DNA of 64,000 nucleotides from Sphingomonas sp. LR60. Its GTDB lineage: Bacteria > Pseudomonadota > Alphaproteobacteria > Sphingomonadales > Sphingomonadaceae. How positions within the stretch are numbered: the first letter of the stretch is position 1; each line of letters starts with the position of its first letter. Of this stretch, positions 18,892 to 27,740 are shown piece after piece. The DNA lies in the NCBI RefSeq assembly GCF_036855935.1, contig NZ_JASPFK010000001.1, positions 2,606,501 through 2,670,500 on the forward strand, in the 5' to 3' direction. Position numbers and translations under genes: made by a program. The notes beneath the pieces are model-generated. The model did no database searches and was not told where the DNA came from. It saw only the letters and a list, made by a program, of their open reading frames with translations.

Positions 18892-20292
18892 ATGGCTGAC
18901 GAACAGCAGTACGACTATGACGTCCTCGTGATCGGTGCCGGCCCCGGCGGCTATGTCGCGGCGATCCGCGCAGCGCAGCTGGGACTGAAGACCGCCTGTG
19001 CCGAGAGCCGCGAGACGCTGGGCGGCACCTGCCTCAACGTCGGCTGCATTCCGTCCAAGGCACTGCTCCATGCCTCGGAGCTGTACGATCACGCCGCCAA
19101 TGGCGCGATGGCGAAGCTGGGCATCAAGACGACGGTCGAACTCGATCTCGACACGATGCACGGCCAGCGCCGCGACGCGGTGAAGCAGCTGACCGGCGGC
19201 ATCGAATATCTGTTCAAGAAGAACAAGGTGACGTGGCTGAAGGGCCGCGCGGCGTTCAAGGATGCGCATAGCGTCGACCTCGCCGGGCAGACCGTTACCG
19301 CCAAGAACATCGTGATCGCGACCGGCTCCAGCGTCACGCCGCTGCCGGGTGTCGAGATCGACCAGAAGATCATCGTCGATTCGACCGGCGCGCTCGATCT
19401 GCCGACGGTGCCGGAGCATCTCGTCGTGATCGGCGGCGGGGTGATCGGGCTGGAGCTGGGCAGCGTCTGGCGTCGTCTCGGCGCGAAGGTGACCTGCGTC
19501 GAATATCTCGACCAGATCCTGCCCGGGTTCGATGGCGACATCCGCAAGGAATCGAACAAGATCTTCAAGAAGCAGGGGATCGAGTTCCAACTGTCGACCA
19601 AGGTCACCGCGATCAAGGTCGAGGGCGACAAGGCGATCCTGACCGTCGAGCCCGCCGCCGGTGGCGAACCGACGACGATCGAAGCGAGCCATGTGCTGGT
19701 GTCGATCGGGCGGCGTCCGAACACCGACGGCCTCAACCTCGAGGCTGCCGGGCTGTCGACCAACCAGCGCGGTCAGATCGAGATCGACCACGATTTCCGC
19801 ACCAAGGCAGATGGCGTGTGGGCGATCGGCGACGTCGTTCCGGGTCCGATGCTCGCGCACAAGGCCGAGGACGAAGGCATTGCGGTCGCGGAGAATATCG
19901 CCGGCCAGCATGGCATCGTGAACCATGCGATCATCCCGTCGGTCGTCTACACCTGGCCCGAGATCGCGGGCGTCGGGCTGACCGAGGAAGCCGCGCGCGA
20001 GCAGGGCGAGATCAAGGTCGGCAAGTTCCCGATGATGGCCAACAGCCGCGCCAAGACCAACCACGAGCCGGACGGTTTGGTGAAGGTGATCGCCGACGCC
20101 AAGACCGATCGCGTGCTGGGCGTGTGGTGCATCGCCAGCGTCGCGGGCACGATGATCGCGCAGGCCGCGCAGGCGATGGAGTTCGGCGCGACCAGCGAGG
20201 ACATCGCCTACACCTGCCACGCGCACCCGACGCACTCGGAGGCCGTCAAGGAAGCCGCGATGGCCGTGCAGGGCAAGCCGATCCACATCTGA
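18892..20292 (+). CDS. lpd: Dihydrolipoyl dehydrogenase
   Basis: A 466-residue FAD enzyme that re-oxidises dihydrolipoamide with NAD+. Visible are the FAD glycine motif (VLVIGAGPGGYVAAIRAAQLG), the redox-active disulfide (GGTCLNVGCIPSKALL), the NAD-binding motif (VVIGGGVIGLELGSVW) and the C-terminal His-Glu active-site pair (HAHPTHSEAVKEA). Three start codons are clustered; the ATG at 18892 has GGAGG eight bases upstream and is preferred over 18886 and the GTG at 18877. It is the E3 of the adjacent 2-oxoglutarate dehydrogenase. A strong terminator follows. Confidence 0.96.
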   Translation: MADEQQYDYDVLVIGAGPGGYVAAIRAAQLGLKTACAESRETLGGTCLNVGCIPSKALLHASELYDHAANGAMAKLGIKTTVELDLDTMHGQRRDAVKQLTGGIEYLFKKNKVTWLKGRAAFKDAHSVDLAGQTVTAKNIVIATGSSVTPLPGVEIDQKIIVDSTGALDLPTVPEHLVVIGGGVIGLELGSVWRRLGAKVTCVEYLDQILPGFDGDIRKESNKIFKKQGIEFQLSTKVTAIKVEGDKAILTVEPAAGGEPTTIEASHVLVSIGRRPNTDGLNLEAAGLSTNQRGQIEIDHDFRTKADGVWAIGDVVPGPMLAHKAEDEGIAVAENIAGQHGIVNHAIIPSVVYTWPEIAGVGLTEEAAREQGEIKVGKFPMMANSRAKTNHEPDGLVKVIADAKTDRVLGVWCIASVAGTMIAQAAQAMEFGATSEDIAYTCHAHPTHSEAVKEAAMAVQGKPIHI

Positions 20293-20333
20293 CGTCGACG
20301 CCTCCGCGCTTCGCTGAGGTCCTGTCCCGAGAC

Positions 20334-20368
20334 AAAAGCGGGGGTTGCGACGGCAGCCCCCGCTTTTT
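20334..20368 (+). terminator. Rho-independent terminator after lpd
   Basis: Stem AAAAGCGGGGG.TGC / GCA.CCCCCGCTTTT with loop GACG, followed by T residues; 42 bp after the lpd stop. It closes the TCA operon. Confidence 0.9.
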
Positions 20369-20415
20369 GTTTGTCCGCCCTGCAAGCGCAGCGTCAGCCG
20401 CGGCGTTGTAAGGCA

Positions 20416-20739
20416 ATGACGGACCTTCCTCTTCCCAGCGCCGAGCGTGACGCGCGCGAGCGGAGCTGGCTGATCCTGACGCGTGAGACGCTGCCGGAAC
20501 TCGCGCGCTCGCGCGATTGGCCGGTCGCTGCGGATCATTGTTTTCAGCGGATCCTGCTCGACCATGCCTGCGGCGGTCGCTGGTACGATCATATCGCGGG
20601 TCGTCCTGCCTATACGCACGCGCCGGATGCGGTGCTGGATGCCGCGATCGTGCTGGGACAGGCGGTGGCGGATGGCACCGCGGATCTCCACGCGCTGAAC
20701 GCGCGGTCCTTGCAGTGGCGCGGCAAGTCCAAGCAGTGA
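20416..20739 (+). CDS. Conserved small protein of unknown function
   Basis: A 107-residue soluble protein without signal peptide or membrane segment. The recognisable features are WPVAADHCFQRILLDHACGG followed by RWYDHI, and LHALNARSLQWRGK at the end. I recall similar proteins from sphingomonads, sometimes annotated as GCN5-related acetyltransferases, but no acetyl-CoA-binding motif (Q/RxxGxG/A) is visible here, so no function is proposed. The ATG at 20416 is chosen because conserved sequence starts there. It lies between the lpd terminator and mazG. Confidence 0.65.
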   Translation: MTDLPLPSAERDARERSWLILTRETLPELARSRDWPVAADHCFQRILLDHACGGRWYDHIAGRPAYTHAPDAVLDAAIVLGQAVADGTADLHALNARSLQWRGKSKQ

Positions 20740-20844
20740 CGTGCAGATCGCCATGATGCCGTCACGACGGTTGCGCGATCGCGCAGGCGGCGCCACCAGC
20801 GTTGGCAGGCGCGTCGTCGTGCGCCGGGCGATGAAGGAAGCGAG

Positions 20845-21582
20845 ATGATCGAACGGCTGATCGCCATCATGGCGCGGCTTCGCGGGCCGGACGGCTGCGA
20901 ATGGGACCGCGCGCAGACTTTCGCGACGATCGCGCCCTATACGATCGAGGAGGCGTATGAGGTCGCCGACGCGATCGACCGCGACGATCTGGGTGAGCTG
21001 AAGGACGAACTGGGCGATCTGTTGCTCCAGGTGGTGTTCCACAGCCGCATCGCCGAGGAAGCCGGGGCGTTCGCATTCAACGACGTGGCGGCAGCGATCA
21101 GCGACAAGATGGAGCGGCGGCACCCGCACATCTTCCACGGCGAGGCCGAGGGCGGGCATCATCGCTGGGAAGAGGTGAAGGCCGTTGAACGCGCCGCCAA
21201 GGGCGAAGCGAGCCCGCTGGACGGCGTAGCGCGTGGGCTGCCGGCGCTGCTGCGTGCCGAGAAGATCCAGAACCGCGCGGCGCGGGTCGAATTCGACTGG
21301 CCGGATACGGACGGACCGCGCGCGAAGATCGACGAAGAACTGGCGGAGGTTGCAGCGGCTACGACGCCGGCCGAAGTGGAGGAAGAGGTCGGCGACGTGC
21401 TGTTCGCGGTGGTGAATTGGGCGCGGCATCTTGGCGTGGAGCCGGAAACGGCGCTGCGCGCGGCGACGGCCAAGTTCGAGCGGCGATTCCGCGCGATGGA
21501 AGCGGCCGGCGGCGCGGCGTTTGCGGGGATGGCGCTGGAGGAGAAGGAGGCGCTGTGGGTGAAGGTAAAGGCGGGGGAATAG
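20845..21582 (+). CDS. mazG: Nucleoside triphosphate pyrophosphohydrolase MazG
   Basis: A 245-residue two-domain MazG. The N-terminal domain carries the EExxE metal site (YTIEEAYEVADAI, LKDELGDLLLQVVFHSRIAEE), and the C-terminal half contains the second helical module with EVEEEVGDVLFAVVNWARHLG. The family hydrolyses NTPs or alarmones to monophosphate and pyrophosphate for house-cleaning and stress control. The ATG has GAAGCGAG upstream. It converges with hflX, with a pair of REP hairpins in the 123-bp gap. Confidence 0.94.
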   Translation: MIERLIAIMARLRGPDGCEWDRAQTFATIAPYTIEEAYEVADAIDRDDLGELKDELGDLLLQVVFHSRIAEEAGAFAFNDVAAAISDKMERRHPHIFHGEAEGGHHRWEEVKAVERAAKGEASPLDGVARGLPALLRAEKIQNRAARVEFDWPDTDGPRAKIDEELAEVAAATTPAEVEEEVGDVLFAVVNWARHLGVEPETALRAATAKFERRFRAMEAAGGAAFAGMALEEKEALWVKVKAGE

Positions 21583-21598
21583 TGACTGCCCTGCCGGA

Positions 21599-21698
21599 GC
21601 GTTCGTCGTTCCCGCACAGGCGAGAATGACGAACGCTCCGACGTCATGATTTCTGAAACAAGCTGCGCGCCTTGATCCCCGCCTGCGCGGGGATGACG
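21599..21698. repeat. REP-like hairpins between convergent mazG and hflX
   Basis: A hairpin GTTCGTCGTTCCCGC...AATGACGAAC (about 21601-21632) and a second family C unit GATCCCCGCCTGCGCGGGGATGACG ending at 21698. The place between convergent genes fits a bidirectional transcription stop. Confidence 0.75.
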
Positions 21699-21705
21699 CA
21701 ACGGC

Positions 21706-22998
21706 TTACTCCCCGCGGGTCAGGAAGCGTTCGTGATCGGCCGGGGACATGCGCACTTCGTACACCACGCGCTCGTCCTCGACATGGCTGTCGAGCACCT
21801 CGCCATGCGCGTGGAGCCACGCCGCCCCTGCCCCGTCCGCCGCGTCCAACGGCAGCGTGTAGCGGACGTGTCCCTGCGTCAGCAGGTCGCCGATGTGCCG
21901 GACGAGCCCGTCGACCCCTTCACCGGTCAGCGCGGAGAGCGGCACGACATCGTCGCGCCGCGCCGCCTCGGCGAGAAGATCGTCGCGCGCATCGCCGTCC
22001 AGCAGGTCCAGCTTGTTCCACGCCTCGATCACCGGCGTCGTCTCCGTGACGCCGACATCGGCAAGCACGCCCTCGACATCGGCCTTCTGCGCGGCGCTAT
22101 CGGGGTGCGCGACGTCGCGGACGTGGATGAGCAGGTCGGCGGACACGACCTCTTCCAGCGTCGCCTTGAACGCCGCAACCAATTGCGTCGGCAATTCCGA
22201 GACGAAGCCCACCGTGTCGGAGAGGATCGCCTTGTCGATGCCGGGCAGCGACACCTGCCGCAGCGTCGGGTCGAGCGTCGCGAACAGCAGGTCCTCCGCC
22301 ATCACGTGCGCCCCGGTGAGCCGGTTGAACAGCGTCGACTTGCCCGCGTTGGTATAGCCGACCAGCGCGATCACCGGCCAAGGCGCACGCTGGCGCCGCT
22401 CGCGGTGGAGCCCGCGCGTGCGAGTGACCTGATCCAGTTCGCGACGCAATCGCGCCATGCGGTCGCGGATCAGGCGTCGGTCGGCCTCGATCTGCGTCTC
22501 GCCCGGGCCACCGAGGAAGCCGAAGCCGCCACGCTGGCGTTCGAGGTGCGTCCAGCTGCGCACCAGCCGCCCCGACTGATAATCGAGGTGCGCCAGTTCG
22601 ACCTGCAATCGCCCCTCCGCAGTCGCCGCGCGCTCGCCGAAGATTTCGAGGATCAACCCGGTGCGGTCGATCACCTTGGCTTCGAGCGCGGTTTCGAGGT
22701 TGCGCTGCTGGATCGGGGTCAGGCTGCCATCGACGACGATCAGCCCGGCCTCTTCCATCCGCGCATGCGTGGCGAGTTCCTCGATCTGGCCCGAGCCGAG
22801 CAAGGTCGCGGCGCGTGGGGTGCGGATGCGCAGCGCGACGCGATCGACGACGAGCACGCCGATCGCCTCGGCAAGCCCGGCGGTTTCCTCCAGCCGCGCC
22901 TCGGCATCGCGGCTCGATCCGCCGAGGTCGGGGTAGACGACGATCGCGCGGGCGCCGCGGGTGAATTCGTCGCGGTCGCGCTCAAAGCCGGTGGTCAT
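21706..22998 (-). CDS. hflX: Ribosome-associated GTPase HflX
   Basis: A 430-residue GTPase that splits stalled or heat-damaged ribosomes. The N-terminal HflX domain contains the glycine-rich LLGSGQIEELA, then a helical linker (GFGFLGGPGETQIEADRRLI). The G domain has G1 GYTNAGKSTLFNRLTG, G3 DTVGF and G4 NKLD. The ATG at 22998 is preferred because the upstream extension of the frame is antisense to the Hfq tail. It starts 10 bp after the hfq stop, the classic hfq-hflX pair. Confidence 0.95.
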   Translation of the reverse strand: MTTGFERDRDEFTRGARAIVVYPDLGGSSRDAEARLEETAGLAEAIGVLVVDRVALRIRTPRAATLLGSGQIEELATHARMEEAGLIVVDGSLTPIQQRNLETALEAKVIDRTGLILEIFGERAATAEGRLQVELAHLDYQSGRLVRSWTHLERQRGGFGFLGGPGETQIEADRRLIRDRMARLRRELDQVTRTRGLHRERRQRAPWPVIALVGYTNAGKSTLFNRLTGAHVMAEDLLFATLDPTLRQVSLPGIDKAILSDTVGFVSELPTQLVAAFKATLEEVVSADLLIHVRDVAHPDSAAQKADVEGVLADVGVTETTPVIEAWNKLDLLDGDARDDLLAEAARRDDVVPLSALTGEGVDGLVRHIGDLLTQGHVRYTLPLDAADGAGAAWLHAHGEVLDSHVEDERVVYEVRMSPADHERFLTRGE

Positions 22999-23008
22999 GG
23001 ACAGCGGC

Positions 23009-23518
23009 TCAATCCTCTCTGTCGTCGTCGACGTCGTCGTCATCCTCGCCGTTGTCGGAGAGGTTGAGCGGGCGCGACGGCTGGATGGTCGACACCGCAT
23101 GTTTGTAGACGAGCTGCGCCATGCCGTCGCGCTGGAGCAACATACAGAACAGGTCGAAGCCGGCGATGGCGCCCTGCAGCATCACGCCGTTGACGAGGAA
23201 CATCGTCACGGGGTCTTCCGACTTGCGGACCGCGTTGAGGAAAATGTCCTGGAGCAGCGGCTGCTTGCGCGGATTGTCGTTCATCTGACCGACGATCCCG
23301 GCGACATCGATCGGGCCGGCGGGCATGATCGTCGAGATGGCGTGCTTGTAGATCAGCTGCGATTGACCGTCGCGGCGCAGCAGCACCGAGAAATTGTCGA
23401 ACCAGGTGACGATGCCCTGAAGCTTCACCCCCTTGACGAGGAACATGGTGACGGGCGTCTTGGACTTGCGCAGCGCGTTGAGGAACAGGTCCTGAAGAGA
23501 CGTCGGCTTGTCGGCCAT
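23009..23518 (-). CDS. hfq: RNA chaperone Hfq with two tandem Sm domains
   Basis: A 169-residue protein, twice the usual Hfq length. Two complete Hfq domains follow each other: residues about 7-68 ([20 protein letters not shown] ... LIYKHAIST) and 88-146 ([20 protein letters not shown] ... LVYKHAVST). Both keep the Q-D/F proximal-site residues and the YKH motif. The first has KGVKLQG and the second NGVMLQG, so the distal-site lysine is replaced by methionine in domain 2. A strongly acidic tail ([14 protein letters not shown]) ends the chain. Three such chains would build the six-domain ring. It pairs small RNAs with mRNAs. The gene lies after ntrX and directly before hflX, as in other alphaproteobacteria. 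Confidence 0.95.
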   Translation of the reverse strand: MADKPTSLQDLFLNALRKSKTPVTMFLVKGVKLQGIVTWFDNFSVLLRRDGQSQLIYKHAISTIMPAGPIDVAGIVGQMNDNPRKQPLLQDIFLNAVRKSEDPVTMFLVNGVMLQGAIAGFDLFCMLLQRDGMAQLVYKHAVSTIQPSRPLNLSDNGEDDDDVDDDRED

Positions 23519-23901
23519 GGAGAGAATGTCCTTGTTCTTGGCGGGAGGTTCCCCGCGAGATGCGCCGTTGCCGGCGTCGGTGGCATCGTATCGGAATACG
23601 ACATGCGTAAGTTAGGGTTCCGGTCGGCGAACGTCCAGATGGGCGGGGGCGCGCGGCGGAAGTTTGCGAAGGTGCCGCTAAACGGCGCTGGCGTGCCATC
23701 GGCGTGGCAGACGGTGCGCGAGGGGCGCGTCGATCGTAGCCGATGTTGGAGGGTGTAGGACAGCCTTACCGCCCTGCCGTCACCCCCGGAGTCCAGCTGC
23801 GGAGCGATCGTGACGCGGTCCAGCGCTTTCTTACGACCGCCTTCCCACCTGGGCCCCGGCCTTCGCCGGGGTGACGGTTGGTGGATGGGGCGACGAAACG
23901 A
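23519..23901. other. Intergenic region ntrX-hfq with REP hairpins (383 bp, no gene seen)
   Basis: No convincing coding frame. Two family C units lie at about 23776-23802 and 23848-23877 (GGCCCCGGCCTTCGCCGGGG) just after ntrX. The stretch 23519-23760 should contain the hfq promoter; a small palindrome CGTAT-CGGA-ATACG is visible near 23587-23600 but no clear promoter hexamers could be assigned. Confidence 0.6.
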
Positions 23902-25272
23902 TCAGTCCTCGCGCGTCTCGGTGATGCCGAGCAGCTTGAGCTTCCGATGCAGCGCCGATCTTTCCATGCCGATGAAGCTGGCGGTGCGTGAGATGTTGCC
24001 CGAGAAGCGGCGGATCTGGACACGGAGGTACTCGCGCTCGAACGTTTCGCGCGCCTCACGCAGCGGCGCGCCCATGATCGCGCTGGTGCCGGTGCCGGCG
24101 TCCTGGGTGCCCAGCACCTCGGCGGGGAGCAGATCGAGGTCGATGCGCCCGATCCGGTCGCCCGGCGCGAGGATGATCGTCCGTTCGACGACATTGCGCA
24201 GCTCGCGGACGTTGCCCGGCCATTCGTAGGATTGCAGCGCGACCAGGGCGTCGGTGGCGATCTCCGGCGGCGGCACGCGGCGGTCGGCGGCGTAATGCGC
24301 GGCAAAATGCTCGACCAGCGCGGGAATGTCCTCGCGGCGCTCGGCGAGCGGCGGGATCGTCACGGGCACGACGTTGAGGCGATAATAGAGGTCCTCGCGG
24401 AACCGCCCCTCGGCGATCTCGACGCTGAGGTCGCGCGCGGTAGCGGAGACGACGCGGACGTCGACCTTGACGACGCGCGTCCCGCCCATCCGCGTGAAGC
24501 TCTGGTCGGTCAGCACGCGCAGGATGCGCGCTTGCGTCGCGGGCGGCATGTCGGCGATCTCGTCGAGGAACAGCGTGCCCCCGTGCGCCTGTTCGAGCAA
24601 CCCGGTGCGGACCAGATCGCCGCTTTCCTCGACCCCGAACAATTCCTCCTCGATCCGCTCGGGGTTCATCCCGGCGGTGCTGGCGATCACGAAATTGGCG
24701 TGCGCGCGCTGGCTCCAGCCATGGAGCAGCCGCGCGGCGACTTCCTTGCCGACGCCCGCCGGCCCCATGATGAGCACACGGCTGCCGGTCGCCGCAACAC
24801 GCTTGAGGGTCGCGCGGACCGCGTTGATCGCGGTCGAGCTGCCGGTCAGATCGGTGCCCCGCCCGGTCGCCGCGCGCAGCGACTTGACCTCGGCACGCAG
24901 CCGCTCGGTCTCGGTCGCGCGCTCGACCATCAGCAGCAACCGCTCGGCCTGGAACGGCTTCTCGATGAAGTCCGCCGCGCCCTTGCGGATCGCGGCGACC
25001 GCGGTGTCGAGCGTGCCGTGGCCCGAGATGACGAGCACGGGGATCGACGGATCGCGGCGCTTGATCTCCTCCAGCAGATCGAGCCCGTCGAGCCGCGAGC
25101 CCTGCAACCAGACGTCGAGCAGCACGAGGCTGGGGCGGCGCGTCGCAATCGCCTCCAGCGCGGCGTCGCTATCGCCGGCCATGCGCGTGTCATAGCCTTC
25201 GTCCTCGAGCACGCCGGCTACGAGTTCGCGAATGTCGAGTTCGTCGTCGACGACGAGGATGTCGATCGCCAT
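23902..25272 (-). CDS. ntrX: Sigma-54-type response regulator NtrX
   Basis: A 456-residue regulator with a receiver domain (phospho-acceptor D53 in LVLLDVWLQG), a central AAA+ domain (Walker A GPAGVGKE, Walker B GGTLFLDEIADMPP) and a C-terminal Fis-type helix-turn-helix (GNISRTASFIGMERSALHRK). The sigma-54 contact loop GAFTGA is missing; its place reads ELFGVEESGDLVRTG. This fits alphaproteobacterial NtrX proteins, which can act without sigma-54. The partner kinase NtrY is encoded just upstream, 5 bp away. The pair is linked to nitrogen, redox and cell-envelope control. Confidence 0.93.
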   Translation of the reverse strand: MAIDILVVDDELDIRELVAGVLEDEGYDTRMAGDSDAALEAIATRRPSLVLLDVWLQGSRLDGLDLLEEIKRRDPSIPVLVISGHGTLDTAVAAIRKGAADFIEKPFQAERLLLMVERATETERLRAEVKSLRAATGRGTDLTGSSTAINAVRATLKRVAATGSRVLIMGPAGVGKEVAARLLHGWSQRAHANFVIASTAGMNPERIEEELFGVEESGDLVRTGLLEQAHGGTLFLDEIADMPPATQARILRVLTDQSFTRMGGTRVVKVDVRVVSATARDLSVEIAEGRFREDLYYRLNVVPVTIPPLAERREDIPALVEHFAAHYAADRRVPPPEIATDALVALQSYEWPGNVRELRNVVERTIILAPGDRIGRIDLDLLPAEVLGTQDAGTGTSAIMGAPLREARETFEREYLRVQIRRFSGNISRTASFIGMERSALHRKLKLLGITETRED

Positions 25273-25277
25273 GGGGC

Positions 25278-27515
25278 TCAGATCCGATTTCTGGTCAACG
25301 CCGCGATCGTGCGATCGTCGTCGTGGGAAGGGAGATGCTCATCGCTGGCCAGCGCGGCGAGCGGGGCGGTGTCGAAGGAAAGCGTGACGATCGTCCCACC
25401 GCCGGGGCGATCCGCGAAGGTGATCGTGCCGAAATGCTCCTCGACGATCTTCTTGACGATCGCGAGGCCCAGCCCGGTGCCGCGCGCACGGGTGGTCATA
25501 TAGGGCTCGACGATCCGGTCGCGCTCCAGCGGCAGGCCGACCCCGGTATCGGCCACCTCGATCGTCACGCGGCCGTCGCCCTCGGCGAGCGTCATCGTGA
25601 TGCTTGCTTCGCTGGCGTCGGCTTCCTCGACCGCCTCGACCGCATTCTTGACGATATTGGTCAGCGCCTGCCCCAATTGGCGGCGATCGCAGACCAACGA
25701 TGGCGCAGGATCGGCATGGTCGAGCACGAAGCGGATGCCGGGGTGTGCGACTTCGTGGAGGAACATCGTCTGACGCGCGATATCGACCAGTGATTCGTCG
25801 CGGAACATCGGCTTTGGCATCCGCGCGAAGGACGAGAATTCGTCGACCATCCGCCGAAGGTCACCGACCTGCCGCACGATCGTGTCGGTCAGCCGCGCGA
25901 AGGTGGTGTCGGCGGGATCGATCTTGCCGCCGTAGCGCCGCTGGAGCCGTTCGGCGGCGAGCTGAATCGGGGTGAGCGGGTTCTTGATCTCATGCGCGAT
26001 ACGGCGCGCAACGTCGGCCCAGGCGGCGCGACGCTGATCGGTAAGTTGCTGCGTGATGTCGTCGAAGGTGATGATCGGGCCGCTGCCGTCGCGTGCGATC
26101 CGCGCCGCGAAGGTGCGCATCTCGCCCGCGACGTTGAGCTGCACCGCGGCCTCGCGCCCCGGCTGGTCGAGCAGCGCGTCGAGTTCGGGGGCGATATCGA
26201 ACAGCTTGCGCCCGACCGGCGGCTCGGCGAGCCCCATCAGCGTCTGTGCCGAACTGTTGATGAGCCGGATCGTGCGGTCGCGCGCGTCGATCGAGATCAC
26301 GCCCGCCGACACGCCCGACATCACCGCCTCGATCAGCGCACGACGGCTGTCGAGCTGTGCGTTGGCGGTGACAAGCGCGGTGTTCTGCGAGACCAGCCGT
26401 GCCGTCATGCTGTTGAAGGCATTGGAGAGCGTGCCGATCTCGTCGCGCTCCAGCGTTTCGGGCACGCGCGCCGACAGATCGCCGCCCTCGACGCGGCGCG
26501 CGGCATCGACCAGTTCGCCGACCGGGCGGACGAGGCGGTCGGCGACGGTCAGTGCGATCCACACGGCGACTCCGACGATCAGCAGCGAGACGATCAGCAG
26601 CGCGGCGTTGAACTGGAGTTGCAGCGAGCGCGCGCGGGCGATCAACTGGCGGTAGTCGGCCAGCACCGCCGCGCCGCGATTGGTCTGCGTCTCGAACTGC
26701 TTCTCGAGCACGCGTGCGGTATAGAGATAGGTGTTGGGCTGATATTCCAGCTTGGTCAGTGCCCCGACTCGATCGGCGCGCCGCACGACCACGCTGCTGG
26801 CGCCTTCTTCCAGCTGGCGGATCATGTCCGGCTTAACGACGCCTTCGAGGCCGCCCTTGTAAGGTGTGGCAAAGGCGAGCGTGCGGATCTCGCCATCGTC
26901 CCCGCGCTGGACGACCAGCGCCTCGGACAGGTTGCGCAGGTAGAGCTGGTAGAACAGCCCCTCCTGAAAACGCTTGCTGTCGATCGGCATCTCGCGGAGG
27001 TAATTGGCGAGGTCGCCCGACATCGTCCCGCCTTCGCGCGACACCCGCTCGATCTCGCGGCTGTAACTGTCCTGCGCGATCGATGCGGCATTCTCGAACA
27101 TCCCGCGCGCGCGGTCCGAATACCAGAATTGCACGCCATATTGGAACAGCAGCGAGGCGAAGATCGTCACCAGCAGCGCCGGCACCGCCGCGACCAGCGA
27201 GAAGAGCAGCACGAGCCGCACATGCAATCGACCGCCCGACCCGACCGGCGAGCGCGCGGCGCGGCGGAGCGCGACGCGCCGGCCGAACAGCATCATCAGC
27301 GCGATCCCGCCGACGAGATTGGCGACGAGCAGCGACGCGACCAGCGGCGGCGCGAGCAGCCGCCCGGGATCGCCCTCTCCGCGCAACGCGAAATAGCTGA
27401 CGAGCGCGACCGCCACCGCGGCGGCGAGCACCATCAGCTCGATCGCCGGTGTCACGCCGAACCGGCGCAGCGCGCCGGGCGGGGAAGCGGAGGAGGAAGT
27501 CACTCCTGCGAACAT
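25278..27515 (-). CDS. ntrY: Membrane sensor histidine kinase NtrY
   Basis: A 745-residue kinase. Several hydrophobic segments lie in the first 130 residues (LMVLAAAVAVALVSYF, LLVANLVGGIALMMLFG, LLFSLVAAVPALLVTIFASLL), then a periplasmic loop, a further membrane helix (NAALLIVSLLIVGVAVWIAL), HAMP, a PAS domain, a HisKA domain with phospho-histidine in RIAHEIKNPLTPIQLAAERL, and a HATPase with GTGLGLAIVKKIVEEHFG. It phosphorylates NtrX. It is separated from the upstream ntrC by 225 bp that hold a REP hairpin, so ntrYX may have its own promoter. Confidence 0.93.
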   Translation of the reverse strand: MFAGVTSSSASPPGALRRFGVTPAIELMVLAAAVAVALVSYFALRGEGDPGRLLAPPLVASLLVANLVGGIALMMLFGRRVALRRAARSPVGSGGRLHVRLVLLFSLVAAVPALLVTIFASLLFQYGVQFWYSDRARGMFENAASIAQDSYSREIERVSREGGTMSGDLANYLREMPIDSKRFQEGLFYQLYLRNLSEALVVQRGDDGEIRTLAFATPYKGGLEGVVKPDMIRQLEEGASSVVVRRADRVGALTKLEYQPNTYLYTARVLEKQFETQTNRGAAVLADYRQLIARARSLQLQFNAALLIVSLLIVGVAVWIALTVADRLVRPVGELVDAARRVEGGDLSARVPETLERDEIGTLSNAFNSMTARLVSQNTALVTANAQLDSRRALIEAVMSGVSAGVISIDARDRTIRLINSSAQTLMGLAEPPVGRKLFDIAPELDALLDQPGREAAVQLNVAGEMRTFAARIARDGSGPIITFDDITQQLTDQRRAAWADVARRIAHEIKNPLTPIQLAAERLQRRYGGKIDPADTTFARLTDTIVRQVGDLRRMVDEFSSFARMPKPMFRDESLVDIARQTMFLHEVAHPGIRFVLDHADPAPSLVCDRRQLGQALTNIVKNAVEAVEEADASEASITMTLAEGDGRVTIEVADTGVGLPLERDRIVEPYMTTRARGTGLGLAIVKKIVEEHFGTITFADRPGGGTIVTLSFDTAPLAALASDEHLPSHDDDRTIAALTRNRI

Positions 27516-27634
27516 CCACCCCTCGCTACAGCATCAGTGTTGCATGGAAAACACATAATTGCCGATGGGTGATGCAGATTAGGAAGGGTGGGACGATGAC
27601 GGGCGAGTCTGCCCGTGGGTTCGAACAACTGCGC

Positions 27635-27709
27635 GTCATTGCGAGCATAGCGAAGCAATCCAGGGCTGGACCAGGACGCCCTGGATTGCTTCGCTATGCT
27701 CGCAACGAC
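27635..27709. repeat. REP-like palindrome, family A, copy 2, between ntrC and ntrY
   Basis: 29-bp arms beginning GTCATTGCGAGCATAGCG with one mismatch. The loop is the reverse complement of the loop of the copy at 596-670, so the two copies are inverted relative to each other. Confidence 0.85.
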
Positions 27710-27740
27710 GGGTTACTTTCCGCGTGAGACCGGATCCGCC

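Noticed and set aside
18775..21429. A minus-strand frame of about 880 codons opposite lpd and mazG
   Set aside because: No recognisable domain; lpd and mazG explain the region.
27612..27628. GGGTTCGAAC, which looks like a tRNA T-loop
   Set aside because: No acceptor stem, anticodon arm or correct spacing could be placed around it.
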